A DNA stretch of 19,624 nt from Proteobacteria bacterium UBA6492 (GTDB lineage Bacteria; Pseudomonadota; Gammaproteobacteria; UBA6429; Thiohalophilaceae): the NCBI GenBank assembly GCA_002436485.1, contig DJMK01000102.1, forward strand, positions 1 to 19,624, given 5' to 3'. A model generated the notes under the pieces. That model searched no databases and had not been told where the DNA came from. It saw only the letters and a program-made list of their open reading frames with translations. Positions 14,244 to 19,624 of the stretch are shown here, piece by piece. The first letter of the stretch is position 1, and every line of letters begins with the position of its first letter. The translations under genes and the position numbers were made by a program.

Positions 14244-15116
14244 TCAAGCGGCTTCTTCATCCTGTTTGTTGGTAGATGACGCTTTCTCGTCAACATTCTT
14301 TTCACTCGTTTGTGACTTTGTGTCACTTTGTGGATTTTTCTGTCTTTCATACAGAAACTTCAGCACTTCCGCACGGTAATAGTTGTAGCGGGGATCATTT
14401 GCCATCTTGACTCGCTCTCTTGGACGTGGCAGATCAATTGTCAGCACTTCACCAATTGTTGCGGCGGGTCCATTGGTCATCATGACAATTCGATCTGACA
14501 ACAGCACTGCTTCGTCCACATCATGGGTAATCATGATGACCGTATTGTTGAGCCGTGCCTGAATTTCGATGAGTGAATCCTGCATGTGTGCACGCGTGAG
14601 CGCATCCAGTGCACCAAAGGGTTCATCCATCAGCAATACTTTTGGTTCCATCGCCAGTGCTCGCGCAATACCCACGCGCTGTTTCATTCCACCCGAGATC
14701 TCTCCCGGTCGTTTATGCATGGCATGTTCCATGTGGACAAGCTCGAGGTTGTGCTCGATCCATTCGCGCATCTCATGCTTAGTCTTTTTGCCTTTGAAAA
14801 CCTGCTTTACCGCCAGTTCGACATTTTCATAGGCTGTTAGCCATGGCAGCAAGGAGTGGTTCTGAAATACAACCGCACGGTCCGGGGCGGGTTCATTAAC
14901 CTCTTTGCCATCAAGGATGACGCCACCCTTGGTAGCCTGGTATAACCCAGCAACGATATTGAGAACAGTAGATTTACCACATCCAGAATGACCAATAAGC
15001 GAGACAAACTCGCCTTTTTCTATATCCAGGTTGACATCCTCTAACGCGCGAAATGGTCCTGCCGGAGTCGGAAATTCAATCGACAAGTGTGACAATTCAA
15101 GATGCTTTATGCTCAT
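14244..15116 (-). CDS. nrtD: Nitrate ABC transporter ATP-binding protein
   Basis: This 290-aa ATPase drives nitrate import with NrtA and NrtB. Walker A is GHSGCGKST (42-50), the Q-loop residue is Gln85, the signature is SGGMKQR (141-147), Walker B is VLLMDEP (160-166) and the H-loop His is 198. All residues needed for ATP hydrolysis are present. The AVVFQNHSLLPWLTAYENV stretch and the conserved MTNGPAATIGE segment are typical of the nitrate/cyanate NrtC/NrtD group. It is a single ABC domain, not the NrtC fusion with a regulatory binding domain. The last 35 residues form a charged Ser/Lys/Glu-rich tail absent from most relatives. It starts 13 bp after the nrtB stop with AGGAG upstream. Nitrate, nitrite or cyanate could be the substrate; the neighbours favour nitrate. 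Confidence 0.94.
   Translation of the reverse strand: MSIKHLELSHLSIEFPTPAGPFRALEDVNLDIEKGEFVSLIGHSGCGKSTVLNIVAGLYQATKGGVILDGKEVNEPAPDRAVVFQNHSLLPWLTAYENVELAVKQVFKGKKTKHEMREWIEHNLELVHMEHAMHKRPGEISGGMKQRVGIARALAMEPKVLLMDEPFGALDALTRAHMQDSLIEIQARLNNTVIMITHDVDEAVLLSDRIVMMTNGPAATIGEVLTIDLPRPRERVKMANDPRYNYYRAEVLKFLYERQKNPQSDTKSQTSEKNVDEKASSTNKQDEEAA
14277..14326. repeat. Two short inverted repeats upstream of the nirB promoter, inside the ATPase gene
   Basis: TGACG-N6-CGTCA (14277-14292) and GTGAC-N5-GTCAC (14312-14326) are perfect 5-bp inverted repeats. They are centred about 96 and 131 bp upstream of the predicted nirB transcription start. They fall in the codons of the low-complexity C-terminal tail of the ATPase, where sequence constraint is low. 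They do not match the NtrC consensus well, so a binding role is speculative. Confidence 0.25.
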
Positions 15117-15129
15117 TGTTTTCTCCTAC

Positions 15130-16143
15130 TTATCGTATTGTGGCCGTTTTGTCCCAGCTGACCATGCGCTGCAGCAGCAACATCATTCGATCGAGCAGGA
15201 AACCAATTAAACCTATAGTTAGTACCGCCACCATGATTCGTGCCAGTGAGTCTGAACTACCATTCTGAAATTCATCCCACACAAACTTGCCCAACCCTGG
15301 GTTCTGCGCCAACATCTCGGCAGCAATCAGGACCATCCAGCCTATTCCTAGCGAAACACGCAGACCGGCAAACATCATCGGTATCGAAGACGGTATGACA
15401 ATCTTGAAAACATTACTGAACCAGCCGAGGCGTAACACGCGACTGACATTTACCAGGTCCTTGTCGATATTGGATACGCCTACCGTCGTGTTGATGATTG
15501 TGGGCCACATACAACATAGCATCACGGTAATAGCGGAAGTTAGAAAAGATTTTTCAAACATGGGATCATCGGTAATATAAACCGCACTGACGATGATGGT
15601 GACAATCGGTAACCATGCCAACGGCGATACAGGTTTCAAAGTCTGAATGATAGGATTAAGAGCCTTGTACAGTGTTGTGCTGAGTCCGCAGACAATACCA
15701 ATCGGAATAGCAATCAAGGAAGCTAACAAAAAGCCTGTTGCAACTGTATAAACACTCGTCCATATCTGGTCAAAGAATGTAGGTGGTCCGGTATACGGCC
15801 GGATTCTTACCTTGGCATCGGGGTTTTCAGCCAGTTTTTTTACGTTGCGCTTTTCCTGGCGTTCGTAAAACTTGGATTCGCGCTCGCGCTCAGTTTGATG
15901 TTCTTGATAGAGCGTAGTCGCCTGCTCCCAAACCTTGGCTGGACCGGGCACCTTACCCAGCGAAGTGTCAATCTGTGCTGCAACTGCACCCCATAGCACG
16001 CCGAAAATAACAACGGCCAACAGCGGGATACCAAGACTCTTAAACAGTTGCCCAGGGACTTCAGCCCAGTTCAACGATTTAAGCTTGCTGGCAGCTAACA
16101 ACATCTGGTTGATACCGCTAAGCTGCATCACTTTCGCGTTCAT
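15130..16143 (-). CDS. nrtB: Nitrate ABC transporter permease
   Basis: This 337-aa inner-membrane permease belongs to the BPD-type ABC importers. One helix lies near residues 36-57 and about five to six more between 130 and 325. The EAA loop that docks with the ATPase is in the 230-266 region (LVNVSRVLRLGWFSNVFKIV, then PSSIPMMFAGLRVSLG). Between the first helix and the rest is a hydrophilic, strongly charged insert (about 75-118, rich in Glu, Arg and Lys), which I take to be a feature of this proteobacterial NrtB subgroup. AAGGAA lies upstream of the ATG. The gap to nrtA (65 bp) contains a very stable hairpin that probably lowers permease expression relative to the binding protein. Confidence 0.94.
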   Translation of the reverse strand: MNAKVMQLSGINQMLLAASKLKSLNWAEVPGQLFKSLGIPLLAVVIFGVLWGAVAAQIDTSLGKVPGPAKVWEQATTLYQEHQTERERESKFYERQEKRNVKKLAENPDAKVRIRPYTGPPTFFDQIWTSVYTVATGFLLASLIAIPIGIVCGLSTTLYKALNPIIQTLKPVSPLAWLPIVTIIVSAVYITDDPMFEKSFLTSAITVMLCCMWPTIINTTVGVSNIDKDLVNVSRVLRLGWFSNVFKIVIPSSIPMMFAGLRVSLGIGWMVLIAAEMLAQNPGLGKFVWDEFQNGSSDSLARIMVAVLTIGLIGFLLDRMMLLLQRMVSWDKTATIR

Positions 16144-16176
16144 TTGTATTCCTTAGTCTTATGTTCTAAAGCTACT

Positions 16177-16198
16177 CACCCACTCCGAAGAGTGGGTG
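16177..16198 (-). other. C(UUCG)G tetraloop hairpin between nrtA and nrtB
   Basis: On the transcribed strand a perfect 9-bp GC-rich stem (CACCCACTC / GAGTGGGTG) closes a TTCG loop with a C-G closing pair, the extra-stable tetraloop. It begins 10 bp after the nrtA stop and has no T-tract behind it. It therefore looks like an mRNA 3'-end stabiliser rather than a terminator, as in binding-protein operons such as malE-malF. Confidence 0.8.
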
Positions 16199-16208
16199 TG
16201 CATCATTT

Positions 16209-17585
16209 TTATAGTGTCTGGTCCCCTTTTAGACCAATCTTGAACTTCTTAAGGTACTCGTTGGGTTTACGCCCATCATAGGTAACACTATCAATAAACT
16301 CGGTTTGCGGTGGGCGAAAACCATCTTCCTTGTCAAAGTCGGGGAAATCACTCGGCTTGAGTTTTCCTTCTGCAATTAATTCCTTGGCCGCGAGGGCATA
16401 AATATCAGGACGATAGACCTTCTTGGCGATATCCATGTACCAGCTATCCGGTTTGGGTTCTGAAATCTGCCCCCAACGGCGCATTTGGGTGAGATACCAG
16501 ATAGCATCACTGTAGTAGGGATAGGTTGCGTAATAACGGAAGAATACGTTGAAATCAGGCACGTCACGCTTATCGCCTTTCTCATACTCAAATGTGCCTG
16601 TCATACTGTTGGCGATAACCTTGTAGTCTGCGCCAACATAGTTGGGTCTTGAAAGAATCTTCACTGCTTCAGGTCGATTCTTGTTGTTATTGTCATCCAG
16701 CCAGTGACCAGCACGAATCATTGCCTTGACGACACGAATATGGGTATTCGGGTATTTATCTGCCCAGGCCTTGCTGACACCAAATACCTTCTCAGGGTTA
16801 TCTTTCCAGATCTCGTAATCGGTAATGACGGGAACACCGATTCCCTTGAACACAGCCTGCTGGTTCCAGGGTTCACCAACACAATAACCATAAATAGTTC
16901 CTGCTTCCATGGTGGCAGGCATTTGCGGTGGAGGTGTCACAGATAGCAAGGCATCCGCTTTCAGGTTGCCTGAAATGTCACCCTTGTGTGGCGCATAATA
17001 GCCCGGATGGATACCACCCGCTGCCAGCCAGTAACGTAACTCATAATTGTGGGTTGAGACCGGGAACACCATACCCATCTTGAATGGCTTGCCCTCTTTC
17101 TTATATTGATCAACAACAGGCTTGAGATAGTCCGCCTTTATCGGGTGCACCGGCTTACCGTCTTTCATCGGCACATGCTTTTTCATCTGTGCCCAGATGT
17201 CATTGGAGACGGTAATACCGTTGCCATTGAGATCCATGCTAAACGCAGTAATCACATGCGCCTTGGTGCCAAAGCCAATCGTCGCACCAAGCGGCTGGCC
17301 GGCGAGCATATGTGCCCCGTCGAGTTCACCATCGATAACGCGGTCGAGCAAGACTTTCCAGTTGGCCTGTGCTTCGAGTGTTACGTACAAGCCTTCATCC
17401 TCGAAAAATCCTTTTTCATAGGCGATGGCCAGGGGTGCCATGTCCGTCAGCTTGATAAAACCAAACTTGAGGTCTTCTTTTTCTGGTGCGCCAAGCTCGG
17501 CAAGCGCTGGCTTACCCAGCAACAACAATCCACAAGTGAGGCCCACTGCTAACACATGCAGCCAGTGGCGATGATAAACTTTCAT
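16209..17585 (-). CDS. nrtA: Nitrate ABC transporter periplasmic substrate-binding protein
   Basis: This 458-aa protein binds nitrate in the periplasm and hands it to NrtB. A Sec signal peptide covers residues 1-29 with likely cleavage after KPALA. The mature part begins with the NrtA/SsuA-type fold (LKFGFIKLTDMAPLAIAYEKG), followed by AGQPLGATIGFG and GYCVGEPWNQQA, typical of NrtA/CmpA proteins. Cys18 lies in the signal but the preceding Thr does not make a lipobox, so it should be soluble rather than a lipoprotein, unlike cyanobacterial NrtA. It is the first gene of the operon. A GAAAGGA ribosome site lies about 14 nt before the ATG, and a sigma-54 promoter lies about 50 bp upstream. Bicarbonate-binding CmpA relatives exist, but the nirBD-nasA neighbours support nitrate. 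Confidence 0.95.
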   Translation of the reverse strand: MKVYHRHWLHVLAVGLTCGLLLLGKPALAELGAPEKEDLKFGFIKLTDMAPLAIAYEKGFFEDEGLYVTLEAQANWKVLLDRVIDGELDGAHMLAGQPLGATIGFGTKAHVITAFSMDLNGNGITVSNDIWAQMKKHVPMKDGKPVHPIKADYLKPVVDQYKKEGKPFKMGMVFPVSTHNYELRYWLAAGGIHPGYYAPHKGDISGNLKADALLSVTPPPQMPATMEAGTIYGYCVGEPWNQQAVFKGIGVPVITDYEIWKDNPEKVFGVSKAWADKYPNTHIRVVKAMIRAGHWLDDNNNKNRPEAVKILSRPNYVGADYKVIANSMTGTFEYEKGDKRDVPDFNVFFRYYATYPYYSDAIWYLTQMRRWGQISEPKPDSWYMDIAKKVYRPDIYALAAKELIAEGKLKPSDFPDFDKEDGFRPPQTEFIDSVTYDGRKPNEYLKKFKIGLKGDQTL

Positions 17586-17635
17586 GATGTATTTAATCCT
17601 TTCAAAATAATTAACATATCAGTAATTGCTTATAG

Positions 17636-17650
17636 GCAAATGTTATGCCA
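17636..17650 (-). promoter_or_regulatory. Sigma-54 (-24/-12) promoter of the nrtA operon
   Basis: On the - strand TTGGCATAACATTTGCCT carries TGGCA and TTGC with GG and GC exactly 10 nt apart. The predicted start is near 17624, about 38 nt before the nrtA ATG. Upstream NtrC-like sites agree with nitrogen control. Confidence 0.83.
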
Positions 17651-17701
17651 ACACCCGATATGGCAATAATCATTGAGATACCGTGTCAATCGCTCAAGTT
17701 T

Positions 17702-17717
17702 TGTACCCTGTGGTGCT
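17702..17717. promoter_or_regulatory. Second, imperfect NtrC-like site
   Basis: TGTACCCTGTGGTGCT has both half-sites (GTACC and GGTGC), but the spacer is 4 nt instead of the usual 5. It is centred about 85 bp upstream of the predicted nrtA start and about 62 bp, close to six helical turns, from the stronger site. Confidence 0.5.
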
Positions 17718-17723
17718 TTGATG

Positions 17724-17759
17724 AACAGTTAAGAGCCCCATATGAAGGCAGTAACTGTT
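17724..17759. repeat. 8-bp inverted repeat between the two NtrC-like sites
   Basis: AACAGTTA (17724-17731) and TAACTGTT (17752-17759) are exact inverted copies with a 20-nt spacer. Its place between the activator sites suggests an operator for a second regulator or a DNA-looping element. I recognise no named consensus. Confidence 0.4.
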
Positions 17760-17763
17760 TAGA

Positions 17764-17780
17764 TGTACCATGCTGGTGCA
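17764..17780. promoter_or_regulatory. NtrC binding site upstream of nrtA
   Basis: TGTACCATGCTGGTGCA matches TGCACCA-N3-TGGTGCA at 13 of 14 arm positions. It is centred about 148 bp upstream of the predicted sigma-54 start of nrtA, a typical enhancer distance. Confidence 0.8.
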
Positions 17781-17961
17781 GTTACTTAGGCGACTAGTCT
17801 CACCCAAAAAACTGAATTTGGGAAAATGATAGAAGCCACGTGAACTCATATATAAGTATGAAGGATTGCGCTTTGATAGCTCGAGCAACCTAGGAGTGTG
17901 ATAGGATTTGCCACGCAGACAGTTATTTCAATCTAATCTATTCAACTCTTGCTCACAGTTT

Positions 17962-17967
17962 GAGGAA
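17962..17967 (+). promoter_or_regulatory. Ribosome binding site fixing the purT start
   Basis: GAGGAA lies 7 nt before the ATG at 17975. The upstream TTG at 17960 would place this site inside the gene, so the ATG is preferred. Confidence 0.8.
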
Positions 17968-17974
17968 CCTTGAA

Positions 17975-19171
17975 ATGAAAATCGGCACCCCTCTCTCGCC
18001 TTCAGCGACCAAAGTCATGTTACTGGGCAGCGGCGAACTGGGTAAGGAAGTCATCATCGCATTGCAACGCCTGGGCGTGGAAGTAATTGCCGTGGATCGC
18101 TATGCCAATGCACCCGGGCACCAGGTCGCACATCGTGCCCATGTCATTAATATGACCGATGCAAGTGCGCTACGAAGATTGGTCGAACAGGAGAAACCGA
18201 ACATCATCGTACCGGAAATTGAAGCTATCGCGACCGATGAGCTGGTACGCATTGAAGCAGATGGCATCGCCGAGGTGATTCCCACGGCACGCGCCACCCA
18301 ACTGACGATGAACCGTGAAGGTATTCGGCGCCTGGCGGCGGAAGAACTTGGATTGCCGACATCAAAGTACAAGTTTGCTGATACGTTCGAAGAATTTGCC
18401 GCGGCAGTCAATGATGTCGGATATCCCTGTATCGTTAAACCAGTAATGTCATCCTCTGGTAAGGGACAATCTACGATCGAGTCGGAGGCTGATATTCAAG
18501 GCGCATGGGATTACGCTATGAGTGGTGGCCGTGTAAGCCAGAACCGTGTGATCGTCGAAGAGAAGATTGATTTTGACTATGAGATCACTCAACTAACGGT
18601 ACGTGCGATTGGCGAAAGTAATGAAGTAGAAACTTTTTACTGCCAGCCCATCGGTCATGTGCAGATCAAAGGTGACTATGTCGAAAGCTGGCAACCCCAG
18701 GCTATGAGCAAAGTTGCCCTGCAGCGTGCACAGGAAATTGCCCACAAGGTCACCAGTAATCTAGGTGGCCGTGGTATTTTTGGTGTAGAACTGTTTATCA
18801 AGGGTGATGATGTCTTTTTTAGTGAAGTCAGTCCGCGCCCACATGATACTGGCATGGTCACCATGGCCACCCAGGTACAGAATGAATTTGAATTACACGC
18901 ACGTGCTGTTCTTGGGTTACCGGTGTCGGTTGCACTACACGACCCGGGGGCCAGTGCAGTGATTTACGGCGGCATGAATGAAACTGGCATTGCCTTTGAA
19001 CACATCGAGAATGCCCTGCGTATACCCAATACCGACCTTCGCCTGTTTGGAAAACCTGAAGCATTTGAACGCCGCCGCATGGGCGTGGCCTTGGCTTATG
19101 CGAATGACACCGATACTGCAAGGGCAAATGCCAGGCTGGCAGCCAGCAAGGTTAAACCGGTAAAAAGCTGA
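17975..19171 (+). CDS. purT: Formate-dependent phosphoribosylglycinamide formyltransferase (GAR transformylase 2)
   Basis: This 398-aa ATP-grasp enzyme makes formyl-GAR from GAR, formate and ATP in purine synthesis, without folate. The N-terminal substrate fold has LLGSGELGKEV (16-26). The central ATP-grasp part has TMNREGIRRLAAEELGLPTS, KPVMSSSGKGQ (155-165) and the acidic metal-binding residues around FGVELF (269-274) and EVSPRPHDTGMVT (284-296). It aligns along its length with Escherichia coli PurT (392 aa) and no key motif is missing. It has a cytoplasmic role unrelated to the nitrate genes. Its TGA stop directly abuts the uup stop on the opposite strand, with no base between. Confidence 0.97.
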   Translation: MKIGTPLSPSATKVMLLGSGELGKEVIIALQRLGVEVIAVDRYANAPGHQVAHRAHVINMTDASALRRLVEQEKPNIIVPEIEAIATDELVRIEADGIAEVIPTARATQLTMNREGIRRLAAEELGLPTSKYKFADTFEEFAAAVNDVGYPCIVKPVMSSSGKGQSTIESEADIQGAWDYAMSGGRVSQNRVIVEEKIDFDYEITQLTVRAIGESNEVETFYCQPIGHVQIKGDYVESWQPQAMSKVALQRAQEIAHKVTSNLGGRGIFGVELFIKGDDVFFSEVSPRPHDTGMVTMATQVQNEFELHARAVLGLPVSVALHDPGASAVIYGGMNETGIAFEHIENALRIPNTDLRLFGKPEAFERRRMGVALAYANDTDTARANARLAASKVKPVKS

Positions 19172-19624
19172 TTAGAAACTGTCGAGTTGTTCCCAGCGCT
19201 CATATGCCTTCTGTAATTCATCCCGCAATGCATCGAGTTGCCCCAAGGTGCTGCTTATGGCTGTTTTATCCTGTTGATAAAACTCCGGCTGGCTGACCTG
19301 CTGCTCCAAATCAGTAATTGTTTCTTCCAGTTTCTCAATCTTGCCAGGTAGCGCATCGAGTTCACGTTGTTCCTTGTAACTTAATTTCGTCTTGGCTTTT
19401 TCATTTTTCTGCTGTTTTGCCACTGGTTTGTCTTTCACTATGGCTTTTTGTGAACCAATGGCTGCCACATGTGGTTGTTTGCGTTGGCGTAACCAGTCGT
19501 CGTAACCACCGACGTACTCACCAACATGGCCATTTCCTTCGAACACCAGTGTGCTGGTTACCACATTATCCAGGAATGTGCGATCATGGCTAACCAGCAA
19601 CAAGGTGCCTTCGTAATCTGTCAG
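19172..19624 (-). CDS. uup: ABC-F ATPase Uup, C-terminal part (5' end beyond window)
   Basis: The last 150 residues are present and the frame stays open to the window edge, so the true start lies to the right. It begins just before the second H-loop (LLLVSHDRTFLD), followed by the GHVGEYVGGYDDWLRQR segment and a Lys/Gln-rich linker. The end is KLSYKEQRELDALPGKIEKL and a coiled coil closing with AYERWEQLD, the DNA-binding C-terminal domain typical of Uup among ABC-F proteins. Uup acts on ribosomes or branched DNA intermediates and is soluble. It converges with purT with touching stop codons. Confidence 0.93.
   Translation of the reverse strand: MTDYEGTLLLVSHDRTFLDNVVTSTLVFEGNGHVGEYVGGYDDWLRQRKQPHVAAIGSQKAIVKDKPVAKQQKNEKAKTKLSYKEQRELDALPGKIEKLEETITDLEQQVSQPEFYQQDKTAISSTLGQLDALRDELQKAYERWEQLDSF

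Larger units (their letters stand above)
17586..17974. other. 389-bp divergent regulatory region between nrtA and purT
   Basis: The nrtA side holds the sigma-54 promoter, two NtrC-like sites and an inverted repeat. On the purT side I could not assign a convincing sigma-70 promoter; weak -35-like TTGATA (17873-17878) and TTGCCA sequences lack good -10 partners. No credible gene is present. Confidence 0.7.

Noticed and set aside
17694..17888. Open frame of 64 codons on the - strand in the nrtA-purT gap
   Set aside because: It overlies the NtrC-like sites, has no ribosome site and no recognisable protein features; the region reads as regulatory DNA.
17960..17974. TTG start for purT
   Set aside because: The GAGGAA ribosome site lies inside this stretch and serves the ATG at 17975.
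1..19624. Mobile elements, CRISPR arrays, tRNA or rRNA genes
   Set aside because: No transposase or integrase genes, regularly spaced repeats, or RNA gene signatures were seen by reading.

Overview
This window looks like a chromosomal segment of a free-living gammaproteobacterium. The evidence is PurT and Uup of gammaproteobacterial type, an NrtABD/NirBD/NasA nitrate-assimilation set, and c-type and b-type cytochromes typical of a respiratory aerobe or chemolithotroph. I cannot place the genus. I see no rRNA, tRNA, CRISPR array, insertion sequence or phage gene.

Layout. Positions 2-1117 (+) hold the 3' part of an FG-GAP beta-propeller surface protein, closed by a strong intrinsic terminator. 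Next on the + strand are an isoaspartyl peptidase/asparaginase (1352-2272), preceded by a candidate sigma-54 promoter, and a DUF1207-like outer-membrane protein (2308-3219). From 3228 to 17585 everything is on the - strand. In transcription order this is nrtA, nrtB, an nrtD-type ATPase, nirB, nirD and nasA (17585 to 8634). After a 325-bp gap come a NasC-like FAD/[2Fe-2S] oxidoreductase fused to a two-heme membrane domain (6299-8308), an 11-heme membrane-anchored cytochrome c (4898-6277), a mono-heme Tll0287-like lipoprotein (4273-4848) and a single-domain globin (3819-4235). A stand-alone response regulator follows (3228-3614). On the right, purT (+) and the end of uup (-) converge with their stop codons touching.

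How it works together. NrtABD would import nitrate, NasA reduce it to nitrite, and NirBD reduce nitrite to ammonium with NAD(P)H. No separate NasC, ferredoxin or flavodoxin gene is present. The most unusual element is the 669-aa protein at 6299-8308. Its first 490 residues resemble NirB/NasC electron-transfer modules. Its C-terminal ~170 residues carry five predicted membrane helices, with histidine pairs 14 residues apart in helices 3 and 5, the arrangement of NOX/ferric-reductase two-heme cytochromes. With the two c-type cytochromes next to it, this could form an electron path across the inner membrane between NAD(P)H and the periplasm.

Regulation. Sigma-54 (-24/-12) elements with the exact GG-N10-GC spacing lie before nrtA, nirB and the fusion gene, and a weaker one lies before the asparaginase gene. 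The nrtA promoter has a near-consensus NtrC site about 148 bp upstream and a second imperfect one about 85 bp upstream. The 14 kb therefore reads as a nitrogen-limitation regulon that includes the unusual redox cluster. All promoter and binding-site calls are by eye.
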